The position numbers and the translations under genes are program-made. A DNA stretch of 22,503 bases, taken from assembly GCA_030830595.1 (NCBI GenBank), contig JAURMS010000333.1, positions 1-22,503 of the forward strand, written 5' to 3'. Positions 6,258 through 12,847 of the stretch are shown here, in pieces; position 1 is the stretch's first letter; each line of letters starts with the position of its first letter. Source of the DNA: Gammaproteobacteria bacterium (GTDB taxonomy: Bacteria; Pseudomonadota; Gammaproteobacteria; Steroidobacterales; Steroidobacteraceae). A model generated the notes under the pieces. It did not search any database, was not told the DNA's origin, and saw nothing but the letters and a program-made list of their open reading frames with translations.

Positions 6258-7670
6258 TCAGTTCAGTAGGGGCCGGGGGTCGGTGATGCAACCGGCTACC
6301 GCGCTGGCCGCCACCGTTTCCGGGCTGGCGAGGTGGGTGCGCGTGGCGGGCCCCTGGCGACTCTCGAAGTTGCGGTTGGTGGAGGAGATCACCCGCTCCC
6401 TCGTGCCGAAATGCTCGCCTCCCGCGAAAAAGCACATTGAGCAACCCGCCTCCCGCCACTCGAAGCCCGCCGCAAGGAAGACTTCATGGAGCCCTTCGGC
6501 CTCGGCCTCCCGACGCACGCGGGTCGATCCGGGGACACAGATCGCTCGCAGGCCGGGCGCGATCCGCCTGCCGCGCAGTACGCTCGCGGCACTGCGCAGG
6601 TCTTCGAGTCGGCTGTTGGTACAGGAGCCGATGAAGGCCGCATCGAGAGGCAGGCCGGCCAGTGGCTGCCCCGGCTGCAGGCCCATGTAGTGCAGGGCGC
6701 GCCGGTAGGACTCCGTGGGCCGACCCGGTCGTGGCTCGAGAGGGACCGCAGCGTGGACGGCTACGGCCTGTTCCGGGCTGGTGCCCCAGGTCACCATCGG
6801 CGCGACCTCGGTGGCGTCGAGCGACCACTCTGCGTCGAAGCGGGCTTCTGGGTCACTGGCGAGCTGCCGCCAGGCGTTCACGGCCCGCTCCCAGGTTTCC
6901 CCGACGGGTGCATAGCGACGGCCCTGCAACCAGTCCAGGGTGCGTTCATCCGGCGCGATCAGCGCCGAGACGGCCGCGAATTCGGTGGCCATGTTGCACA
7001 GGGTCATGCGCTGGGCCATGTCCATCGCCGTCACCGCGGGCCCGCAGAACTCCAGTACTGCACCACTGCCCCCGTCAGCGCCATAGCGGGTGATCAGCGT
7101 CAGGGCGAGGTCCTTCGCGGTGACCCCCGCACCGACGGCCCCTGTCAGGGTCACCCGCACGGAGCGCGGTCGGCGCATGCGAAGCGTGCCGGTCGCCAGG
7201 GCATGCTCGGCCTCGGTGGAGCCGATCCCCCAGGCCAGCGCGCCAAATGCGCCCTGGGTGCAGGTGTGGCTGTCGGGACAGACCAGCGTGAGGCCGGGCA
7301 GGACGATGCCGAGTTCCGGGGAGATGACGTGGACGATCCCCTGGTCGGGGTCGTCGACGTCGAACAGGCGGATTCCTGCCTCCCGGGTTGCAGCCCGCGT
7401 GGCGCTGATGAAGGCCTCGCCGCCGGGCATCAGCGTCGCATCGCCCCGCCCCGGGCGGGTGTCCACGACGTGATCCATGGTGCAGAAGGCCCGCCGCGGA
7501 TCCAGTACGGGCCTCCCTGAGGCAGCCAGGCCGCGGAGCGCGACCGATCCGGTGCGCTCGTGCAGCATGACCCGGTCGATGGCCAGCAGGGCCGTGCCAC
7601 CCGGCAGTTCACGCACCAGATGCGACAACCAGAGCTTGTCCAGCAGGCTGAGGGGGGCGGCGGCGCTCAT
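6258..7670 (-). CDS. Aconitase-family hydratase, LeuC-like large subunit
   Basis: This 470-aa protein matches the length of LeuC. It carries the three 4Fe-4S ligands: Cys350 in FIGSCTNSR, and Cys410 and Cys413 in GCSMC. Other landmarks are CTMDHVVDT near 63-71, QGIVHV at 110-115, CPDSHTCTQGAFGALAWGIG at 131-150 and SSTNRNFESRQG at 429-440. With the LeuD-like subunit it should hydrate or dehydrate a diacid with vicinal carboxylates. After CSMC the sequence is FFAGGEHF where leucine-pathway LeuC has LAMN, so the active-site edge differs. I chose the ATG at 7670 by alignment to the LeuC N-terminus; the open frame up to 7856 is noise. It is the first gene of the operon. There is no leuA or leuB in the window, so a catabolic citraconate/citramalate-type role is preferred over leucine synthesis. 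Confidence 0.87.
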   Translation of the reverse strand: MSAAAPLSLLDKLWLSHLVRELPGGTALLAIDRVMLHERTGSVALRGLAASGRPVLDPRRAFCTMDHVVDTRPGRGDATLMPGGEAFISATRAATREAGIRLFDVDDPDQGIVHVISPELGIVLPGLTLVCPDSHTCTQGAFGALAWGIGSTEAEHALATGTLRMRRPRSVRVTLTGAVGAGVTAKDLALTLITRYGADGGSGAVLEFCGPAVTAMDMAQRMTLCNMATEFAAVSALIAPDERTLDWLQGRRYAPVGETWERAVNAWRQLASDPEARFDAEWSLDATEVAPMVTWGTSPEQAVAVHAAVPLEPRPGRPTESYRRALHYMGLQPGQPLAGLPLDAAFIGSCTNSRLEDLRSAASVLRGRRIAPGLRAICVPGSTRVRREAEAEGLHEVFLAAGFEWREAGCSMCFFAGGEHFGTRERVISSTNRNFESRQGPATRTHLASPETVAASAVAGCITDPRPLLN

Positions 7671-7677
7671 GCTTGGT

Positions 7678-7683
7678 ATTGTA
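7678..7683 (-). promoter_or_regulatory. Possible -10 box for the hydratase-lyase-CoA-transferase operon
   Basis: The minus strand reads TACAAT here, five of six bases of the sigma-70 -10 consensus. Its last base is only 7 nt from the ATG at 7670, so transcription would begin at or next to the start codon, giving a leaderless message. Consistent with this, no Shine-Dalgarno precedes that ATG. No good -35 is visible 16-18 nt upstream, so the call is weak. Confidence 0.3.
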
Positions 7684-7709
7684 GTGGCTGGTGAGCCGGG
7701 GGTACGGGC

Positions 7710-8300
7710 GTGATCGGACTGGGCTTCAAGCTGGCCTATACGGCGCTGGTGCTGGTGGTACTGGTGGTCTGGCTGCGCAACTACGGTTGGCGCAACCTGC
7801 TTTGGTTCTCGGACATCGCGCTCTTGGGCGCGGTGCCCGCGCTGTGGCTGGATCATGCCCCGACGGCCAGTATCCTCACCACTGCGGTGCTGGTGCCGGA
7901 ACTGATGTGGAACCTGGACTTCCTGCTGCGCCTACTCTTGCGGCGGCGCATCCTGGGCCTGACCGAATACATGTTCGATGCCGGACGCCCGCTGGTGCTA
8001 AGGCTGCTGTCGCTGTTTCACGTGCCCCTGCCGGCGGTGCTGCTGTGGATGATCTATCACTACGGCTATGACGCCAGCGTGGGCCTGCTCGGCGCCGTGT
8101 GTCTGCTGGCCCTGGTGCTGCCCGCCAGCCGGCTGTTTTCGAGCGAGGACGCCAACATCAACTGGAGCTGGCACCTGCCTTTTACCCACCGCCGGCTGCC
8201 CGCAGGGATCCACCTGCCGCTGTTGTTCGCGGCCATGGCGGTCCTGTTCTGCCTGCCCACCGACTGGGCGATGCAGCGCTGGTTCGATGCCGCGCCGTGA
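7710..8300 (+). CDS. Multi-pass membrane protein of unknown function
   Basis: This 196-aa protein has about six hydrophobic segments (roughly 5-22, 30-47, 55-76, 98-117, 122-142 and 167-184) joined by short loops. I do not recognise a named family. Distinctive features are NLLWFSDIALLG near the second segment, a charged loop LLRRRILGLTEYMFD around 76-90, and a histidine- and tryptophan-rich loop NINWSWHLPFTHRR at about 149-162. The start is GTG at 7710 with GGGGGT upstream at suitable spacing. The gene is divergent from the hydratase operon across only 39 nt and convergent with the FG-GAP lipoprotein. The stop codon lies in the loop of a small GC hairpin. No catalytic motif is evident, so I assign no function. 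Confidence 0.75.
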   Translation: MIGLGFKLAYTALVLVVLVVWLRNYGWRNLLWFSDIALLGAVPALWLDHAPTASILTTAVLVPELMWNLDFLLRLLLRRRILGLTEYMFDAGRPLVLRLLSLFHVPLPAVLLWMIYHYGYDASVGLLGAVCLLALVLPASRLFSSEDANINWSWHLPFTHRRLPAGIHLPLLFAAMAVLFCLPTDWAMQRWFDAAP

Positions 8301-8307
8301 GGGCGCG
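8291..8307. other. GC hairpin with a stop codon in its loop, between convergent genes
   Basis: CGCGCC (8291-8296) and GGCGCG (8302-8307) pair perfectly around a 5-nt loop GTGAG that contains the TGA stop of the membrane protein gene. There is no T-run after it, so it is not a classical intrinsic terminator. It could pause polymerase or protect the message end, but GC-rich DNA also makes such stems by chance. Confidence 0.35.
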
Positions 8308-8319
8308 CGAGCCCTGTGG

Positions 8320-10317
8320 CTATTCCAGGCCCTCGACGACCCGGCCATCGGCATACAGCGTCAGCGACTGCCCCTGCTGGGCCGTGGTGGTGAACCAGCC
8401 ATCCGCGAAGCGCACGGACACCTCGTAATCGCCACCCCAGGGCGCCCCGATCAGGAGGTCGTAATCGCCCTGGGCGCGCAGGCCAGAGCCCGACTCGATC
8501 ACCCGGGTGATGATCCTGCCCGGAGCGCCTGCAGGGGTGATCCTGACCATCCGTCCCTGCTGGTTGCGCTCGCCTCCGGCGCCGAGCACGCGCAGGCGGA
8601 TGGAGCTGAACAGCGGCAGACCGGCCCGGAGCACCCTGACCTGATCCCACTGGGCGACCAGCTCGGGGACCCGGCTGCCGTCCAGGTCCGCACAGGCCAG
8701 CAGCCCGTTCGCTGCGATCAGGTCGTCGGTCCCCTCTTCCAGTTCACGGGGGACGTCGGTGGCGACGAACTGCCCATTCGCGTTCAGGTAAATCCGCGGC
8801 GTGCCGGTGCCGGTAGCGACCTCGTTGCTGGCGAGCGCCACGTCGGGAAACGCGTCGCTGTTGAGGTCGCAAACCGCGAGGCCGGCGCCCGTCGTGCTGC
8901 CATCTCCGTCGATGACCGTGGCCGCGCCGAAGGCTCCGTTGGTGTTGAGCTGCAGGCGAGTGACCGAGGCATCGCGGCGGATGAGATCGAGGTCCCCATC
9001 GAGGTCGACATCGGCCAGCGCCAGGCCCTGGTCCGCCAGCACCGTGAGCGCCGCCGCCGCGCTGCCATCGGCGAAGCTGCCATCGCCGTTGTTGAGCATC
9101 AGCCGTGAGCCGAACAGCAGGTCGACGTCGCCATCGGCGTCGACATCCGCCGCCTGGCCGCCCGCCGGGACGTAACCGGCGCCGGCCGGGTTGGTCAGCA
9201 GGCCGGCCGCTGCAGCGCCGTCCACCAGGCCGCTACCGGTGTTCACCAGAAGCCAGTTGCGACCGCCATCGCCCGCCTCGGAGTCATTCGGGACGAAGAG
9301 GTCTACGTCGCCGTCGTTGTCGAAGTCCGCGGCCAGGATCGTGCCACCAAAGCCGCCAATGCCCAGGTCGTCGATGCCCGCGTCCGCCTGGAAAACGTTG
9401 TCGCCCTGGTTCAGGTGCAGGATAGCGCGCGAGTTGGCATCCGTGGCCGCCGAGCGGGTGGCGGTGAAGAGTTCCGGGAGACCGTCCGCGTTGAGGTCGG
9501 CGAAGCGGGAGTCGCCATTGATGCGGTCGGCCGCGAACAGTTCACCGAGTCCGGCCGTGGCCGGGTCAAGGGCATCGAAGCTGCCATTGCAGGTGCCTTC
9601 CGCCGCCGGCAGGTCGAGGCAGTCATCCGCGTTGGCATCGGCGAGCGCGGGGGAGAGTGCCGGCAACTCGAAGCTGCCGACCAGGAGACTCGGGCTGATG
9701 GCCACGGGACCGCCCAGGCCGAAACGTGGCCCGCTCATGGCGATGACCTTGTAATAGCTGGCCCCGGTGATGTTGGTGCGAGTGAAGGGCGAGCCCGTTG
9801 CCTCCAGGAAGGCTGCCGTCGGTCGCCGCCCGATCAGGGCGTCGGCGGAGGTGGCGTAATACACACGGTAGCCGGTTGCGTCGGCCACCTCGTCGAAATA
9901 CACCCGGTGATCCGGCCCATTGATGACCACGGTGGCCCATTCGAGTGCGGCCGGAATGGGGCCCGGTTCGGCTGAGACCACCACACTGCCCGGGCCCTCG
10001 CCCCCCTTGCCCTTGGCGTAGATCTGGTAGCGATGCAGCTGGCCGTTGGTCAGGCCGGTATGCAGGAAGGTTGTGTCGGTGATCCCTTCGATGCGGTTGG
10101 GGAAGCCCGTCTGGCCCGACCCTTCATTCTCCCAGCGGATGGTGTAGGACTTTGCCTCGGGCACCGCGTTCCAGGTCAGGGTGACTTCGCCGGGACCCGG
10201 TTCGGCCGTGGGCCGCGAGGGGGCCTGATGGATGCTGGCAGACCCTCCGGAGCAGGCTGCGAGCAGCAGGCTGGCGAGCAGGGGCAGGGCGGCTTGCAGG
10301 GGCTGGGCGGTGCGCAT
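8320..10317 (-). CDS. Lipoprotein with fibronectin III, FG-GAP/VCBS repeats and a UnbV-like C-terminus
   Basis: This 665-aa predicted lipoprotein has a hydrophobic signal ending in the lipobox LLAAC, with Cys22 as the lipidated residue. Residues about 33-118 look like a fibronectin type III domain (EVTLTWNAVPEAKSYTIRW) and 123-215 like a second, divergent one. Residues about 227-552 hold seven FG-GAP/VCBS-type units with DxDxDG-like calcium loops, clearest at 331-340 (DFDNDGDVDL), 391-400 and 436-445; the units at 483 and 543 are degenerate. The C-terminus (about 571-655) resembles the ASPIC/UnbV domain that follows such repeats. A beta-propeller on the outer membrane or cell surface is expected. 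Function (adhesion, matrix or scaffold) is unknown. A possible AGGAA Shine-Dalgarno lies 8-9 nt before the ATG. It appears monocistronic. Confidence 0.85.
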   Translation of the reverse strand: MRTAQPLQAALPLLASLLLAACSGGSASIHQAPSRPTAEPGPGEVTLTWNAVPEAKSYTIRWENEGSGQTGFPNRIEGITDTTFLHTGLTNGQLHRYQIYAKGKGGEGPGSVVVSAEPGPIPAALEWATVVINGPDHRVYFDEVADATGYRVYYATSADALIGRRPTAAFLEATGSPFTRTNITGASYYKVIAMSGPRFGLGGPVAISPSLLVGSFELPALSPALADANADDCLDLPAAEGTCNGSFDALDPATAGLGELFAADRINGDSRFADLNADGLPELFTATRSAATDANSRAILHLNQGDNVFQADAGIDDLGIGGFGGTILAADFDNDGDVDLFVPNDSEAGDGGRNWLLVNTGSGLVDGAAAAGLLTNPAGAGYVPAGGQAADVDADGDVDLLFGSRLMLNNGDGSFADGSAAAALTVLADQGLALADVDLDGDLDLIRRDASVTRLQLNTNGAFGAATVIDGDGSTTGAGLAVCDLNSDAFPDVALASNEVATGTGTPRIYLNANGQFVATDVPRELEEGTDDLIAANGLLACADLDGSRVPELVAQWDQVRVLRAGLPLFSSIRLRVLGAGGERNQQGRMVRITPAGAPGRIITRVIESGSGLRAQGDYDLLIGAPWGGDYEVSVRFADGWFTTTAQQGQSLTLYADGRVVEGLE

Positions 10318-10370
10318 TCGCGTCGGTTCCTTAATCGGCTCAACGGCTCAGCCTGACATGATAACCGTCC

Positions 10371-10387
10371 GCGGCAGGAACTGCCGC
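10371..10387. repeat. Perfect 7-bp inverted repeat in a divergent intergenic region
   Basis: GCGGCAG (10371-10377) and CTGCCGC (10381-10387) flank GAA. The repeat lies in the 121-nt space between the FG-GAP lipoprotein and the DsrE2-TusA operon. Nearby, CGGCTCA is directly repeated with an 8-nt period (10336-10350). The position suits an operator or a short hairpin. No confident -10/-35 pair is seen here for either gene. Confidence 0.4.
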
Positions 10388-10438
10388 TCTGCTACCGGGT
10401 CGATTGCGTGGGCGGGCCAACCGGTATAGGTTCGGATC

Positions 10439-10696
10439 ATGAGGCTCAAAAAGCAGCTCGATGAGTTAATGCCCGGCTGGGAGCGCTGGTATCCCAGTGT
10501 GTTCGACGCGGCCGAGGACCTTGGCCTGATCCGGGCGAGGGTCTGCCCCCCTTCCAGCCTGCTGTTGAGCAACCGCCACGCCCGCATCCAGGGGGAAGCC
10601 CTGCAGTCCTTCCGCGAGCGCTGGACCATCGATTTCGATCCGGAGGTCGACGAGGAAGACGAGGGCGAGGCGCCGCGCCGGAGCCAGGGTCGATGA
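10439..10696 (+). CDS. Small hypothetical protein coupled to DsrE2
   Basis: This 85-aa soluble protein is not recognised. The N-terminus is amphipathic and basic (MRLKKQLDELMPGW), followed by an aromatic stretch ERWYPSVFDAAEDLG, one cysteine at residue 36 in RVCPPSS, and a strongly acidic tail (FDPEVDEEDEGE). The GC-rich codon pattern matches its neighbours, and the stop overlaps the DsrE2 start as ATGA, which argues for a real, translationally coupled gene. AGG at 10428-10430 lies 8 nt before the ATG. Co-expression with DsrE2 and TusA suggests a link to sulfur transfer, but nothing in the sequence proves it. The single cysteine is a possible persulfide site; this is speculation. Confidence 0.65.
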   Translation: MRLKKQLDELMPGWERWYPSVFDAAEDLGLIRARVCPPSSLLLSNRHARIQGEALQSFRERWTIDFDPEVDEEDEGEAPRRSQGR

Positions 10697-11181
10697 GCGA
10701 GGGGCCGCCGCGGATGTCCTTGATCGTGACCAAGGGCACGCTCGACTGGGCCTATCCGCCTTTCGTGCTGGCCACGACCGCTGCCGCCATGGGCTACACC
10801 GTCTCGATGTTCTTCACCTTCTACGGACTGCCCCTGCTGCTGCGCAAGCTTGACCTGCAGGTCTCACCCCTCGGCAATCCGGCGATGAAGCTGCCGGTGG
10901 GCGGCGCCCACCTCGGCATGCCCAACCTGCTTGCCATGCTGCCCTTTGCCGACGCGGGCGCCACGGCGATGATGCAGGCCTTAATGCGCAACCGGGGCGT
11001 CGCCTCCATCGAGGAACTTCGCGAGGCGGCGGTCGACTCAGGTGTGCGCCTGATCGGCTGCCAGATGACCATGGACCTGTTCGGCTACGGCGTTGGGGAC
11101 ATGATCGAGGGCGTGGAGGTCGGCGGTGCGGCCACCTACATCGAGGCGGCCGGCGAGAGCCGCATCAACCTGTTCATCTGA
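10693..11181 (+). CDS. dsrE2: DsrE2-type DsrE/DsrF/DrsH-like protein
   Basis: This 162-aa protein of the DsrE2 family has the characteristic start LIVTKGTLDWAYPPFVLATT, then FFTFYGLPLLL, a GNPAMKLPVGG loop and LIGCQMTMDLFGY with the conserved Cys123. DsrE2 proteins accompany TusA and rhodanese in sulfur-relay clusters and are thought to be membrane-associated persulfide carriers; hydrophobic stretches at about 22-50 fit this. The start at 10693 overlaps the upstream stop (ATGA). A second in-frame ATG at 10714 (residue 8), preceded by GAGGGG, is an alternative. TusA follows after 5 nt. No rhodanese gene and no dissimilatory sulfite reductase genes are in the window, so a housekeeping sulfur-trafficking role is as likely as sulfur oxidation. 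Confidence 0.87.
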   Translation: MSEGPPRMSLIVTKGTLDWAYPPFVLATTAAAMGYTVSMFFTFYGLPLLLRKLDLQVSPLGNPAMKLPVGGAHLGMPNLLAMLPFADAGATAMMQALMRNRGVASIEELREAAVDSGVRLIGCQMTMDLFGYGVGDMIEGVEVGGAATYIEAAGESRINLFI

Positions 11182-11186
11182 GCCTG

Positions 11187-11420
11187 ATGCAGCCGCCCGA
11201 CCAGACGCTCGATGCCCGCGGACTGAAGTGCCCGATGCCGATCCTGAAGGCCCGCAAGGCACTGAACGGCATGCAGCCGGGCCAGAGGCTGGAAGTACTG
11301 GCCACCGACTCGGGCAGCGTGCGCGATTTTCAGGCCTTCTGCCGGGCCACCGGGGATGCGCTGCTGGAGCATACGGTGGAGGGTGTCGTGTTCCGTTTCC
11401 TGCTCGAAAAGGCCGGCTGA
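11187..11420 (+). CDS. tusA: TusA/SirA-family sulfur carrier protein
   Basis: This 77-aa protein is close to the 81 aa of E. coli TusA. It has the family signature LDARGLKCPMPILKARKAL with the persulfide-carrying Cys15 in a CPxP motif. TusA accepts sulfur from IscS or a rhodanese in the cytoplasm and passes it to partners such as DsrE-type proteins, for tRNA thiolation, molybdenum cofactor synthesis or sulfur oxidation. The second half (GQRLEVLATDSGSVRDFQAF) matches the usual fold. It is the last gene of the three-gene unit with the small protein and DsrE2. Its stop codon lies exactly in the loop of a perfect 7-bp hairpin at the convergent junction with the YebC gene. Confidence 0.92.
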   Translation: MQPPDQTLDARGLKCPMPILKARKALNGMQPGQRLEVLATDSGSVRDFQAFCRATGDALLEHTVEGVVFRFLLEKAG

Positions 11421-11427
11421 GCCGGCC
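11411..11427. other. Perfect 7-bp GC hairpin with the tusA stop as its loop
   Basis: GGCCGGC (11411-11417) and GCCGGCC (11421-11427) pair perfectly; the 3-nt loop TGA is the tusA stop codon. The convergent yebC-like gene ends at 11433, so the stem would form at the 3' end of both transcripts. There is no T-tract, so intrinsic termination is uncertain. Confidence 0.5.
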
Positions 11428-11432
11428 AGCGA

Positions 11433-12155
11433 TCAAGCCAGGGTGTGAAACACCCGCTGGACGTCGTCATCCTGCTCGAGCTTGTCGATCAGGGTCATGA
11501 CTTCCGTGGCTTGTTCTTCCGGCAGTTCGGTCGGGACCGTACACACGTACTCGTGCTCGGCCGACAGGGGCTGGATGCCGCGGTCCTCCAGGGCCTTCTG
11601 CAGCGTGCCGAAGTCCTCGAACTCACAGCGCGCCACCAGTTGCGGCTCGCCGTTCTCGCCGGTGGACTCTCCCATCTCGTCCAGGCCATGGTCGATCAGG
11701 TAGAGCTCCAGGTCGTCCTGGTCGATGCCGGCAGGATTGAGCCGAAACACCCCGAGGTGGCGGAACAGGAAGCTGACGCTGCCGGTGCTCGCCAGATTGC
11801 CCCCGTGCTTGTTGAACAGGTTGCGCACGCTCGCCACGGTACGGGTGGGATTGTCGGTGGCCGTCTCCACCATCACTGCCACGCCGTGCGGGGCATAGCC
11901 CTCGTAGATGACTTCCTGGTAATCGGTCGCCTCCTGCCCGGAGGCACGGCGGATCGCGGCCTCGACCTTGTCCTTGGGCATGTTGATCGCCCGCGCGTTC
12001 TGGACGACTCGCCTCAGCGCCGGATTATTCGCTGGGTCCGACCCGCCGGCACGCACTGCGATGGTGATGTCCTTGCCGATGCGCGCGAACTGCTTCGCCA
12101 TGCGATTCCAGCGCGCGAACATGGCGTGTTTCCTGACTTCGAAGATCCGTCCCAT
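11433..12155 (-). CDS. YebC/PmpR family protein, YeeN-like subgroup
   Basis: This 240-aa protein belongs to the YebC/TACO1 family. The N-terminus MGRIFEVRKHAMFARWNRMAKQFARIGKDI is of the YeeN-like kind rather than the MAGHSKW type of YebC. Further family blocks are DPANNPALRRVVQNARAINMPKD, YEGYAPHGVAVMVE and TDNPTRTVASVRN. Family members were long annotated as transcription regulators; later work links them to relief of ribosome stalling at proline stretches. A strong GGAGGG lies 5 nt before the ATG. The gene is 17 nt downstream of the NnrU gene on the same strand, so they probably form one transcript. It is convergent with tusA, 12 nt away. Confidence 0.9.
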   Translation of the reverse strand: MGRIFEVRKHAMFARWNRMAKQFARIGKDITIAVRAGGSDPANNPALRRVVQNARAINMPKDKVEAAIRRASGQEATDYQEVIYEGYAPHGVAVMVETATDNPTRTVASVRNLFNKHGGNLASTGSVSFLFRHLGVFRLNPAGIDQDDLELYLIDHGLDEMGESTGENGEPQLVARCEFEDFGTLQKALEDRGIQPLSAEHEYVCTVPTELPEEQATEVMTLIDKLEQDDDVQRVFHTLA

Positions 12156-12172
12156 GATGGCCCTCCGTCAAC

Positions 12173-12748
12173 TCAACCGGCGAGCGGCGGGACGCCGACC
12201 AGCAGCATGTGGGCTTCGTAGAGGAACCAGACGTACAGGCCGAAGCCGCCGGCCACCGCGATCAGGTCATTGAACCGGCCTTCCGGCAGGCCGAGTCCCG
12301 GACGCGGCACCCGCCGCTTCAGGGAAATCCTGTCCGCCACCGCCCAGGCCAGGAAACTCCCGAACAGGATCACGTCGGCCAGCGTGCCGTTGGCCAGCAG
12401 GTGGGTAGTGGCCCACAGCTTGGTGGCGACCAGCATCGGGTGCCCCACGCCCGCCTTGATCCTGCCCGGCAGGTAGGCAGCCAGTACCAGCGGGAAGGCA
12501 GGCAACAGCAAGATCACCGCGACCTGCTTGAGCCAAGCAGGCGGCTCGTAGAGCAGCACCGGTTCGGCCCGAGCCAGGCCATAGCCCTTGACCATCAGCC
12601 ACAGCCCGGCCAGCGAAACCAGCGCATAGATCGCCTTCCAGCCGAACTCTCCCAGGGTGCCCGCCATGCGGTCGCGCCAGCCGGGCGCCACGATGGCCGC
12701 CGAATGCATGCCGAAGAACACCAGGATGCCTGCGAGCAGGTAGTGCAT
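12173..12748 (-). CDS. NnrU family membrane protein
   Basis: This 191-aa membrane protein of the NnrU family has the family hallmark GMHSAAI near residues 13-19 and the VGHPMLVATKLWATTHLLANG block at about 102-121, with its conserved His residues. About five hydrophobic segments are visible (roughly 3-20, 37-54, 74-93, 123-138 and 160-185). NnrU was first noted near nitric oxide reductase genes in denitrifiers but is widespread; its function is not settled, and no denitrification gene is present here. GGAG 8-9 nt upstream supports the ATG at 12748. It heads a probable two-gene unit with the YebC-like gene. Its promoter seems to overlap the one for mmsA. Confidence 0.85.
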   Translation of the reverse strand: MHYLLAGILVFFGMHSAAIVAPGWRDRMAGTLGEFGWKAIYALVSLAGLWLMVKGYGLARAEPVLLYEPPAWLKQVAVILLLPAFPLVLAAYLPGRIKAGVGHPMLVATKLWATTHLLANGTLADVILFGSFLAWAVADRISLKRRVPRPGLGLPEGRFNDLIAVAGGFGLYVWFLYEAHMLLVGVPPLAG

Positions 12749-12792
12749 CGTCCTTGCTCCTGCGCCAACGGGCGCGCTGAACCGAGGCCGGG

Positions 12793-12821
12793 ATGATACC
12801 CCTCCGGACAGGGATTATGAT
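12793..12821. promoter_or_regulatory. Overlapping divergent promoters for mmsA (+) and nnrU-yebC (-)
   Basis: On the plus strand ATGATA (12793-12798, four of six -35 consensus bases) and TATGAT (12816-12821, five of six -10 bases) are 17 nt apart, giving a start near 12828 and a leader of about 20 nt for mmsA. Because the hexamers are nearly reverse complements, the minus strand reads ATCATA, 17 nt, TATCAT over the same bases, which would serve nnrU. The remaining bases of 12749-12847 show nothing else. Confidence 0.4.
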
Positions 12822-12847
12822 GTGGGCAACTACGAGGGCTTCATTTC

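Noticed and set aside
6253..6459. N-terminal extension of the LeuD-like subunit, suggesting a LeuC-LeuD fusion
   Set aside because: The LeuC-like gene has its own stop at 6258 and the LeuD alignment begins at the ATG at 6252.
4673..7670. Leucine biosynthesis or leucine degradation operon
   Set aside because: There is no leuA, leuB, ilv or methylcrotonyl-CoA carboxylase gene; the CoA-transferase and the hydratase loops fit a C5 dicarboxylate route better. Not fully excluded.
8300..8315. Intrinsic terminator between the membrane protein and the FG-GAP gene
   Set aside because: Stems are short and no T-run follows on either strand.
10404..10430. TTGCGT and TATAGG as a promoter for the small protein-DsrE2-TusA unit
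   Set aside because: Spacing is only 15 nt, the match is poor, and AGG at the end is better read as the ribosome binding site.
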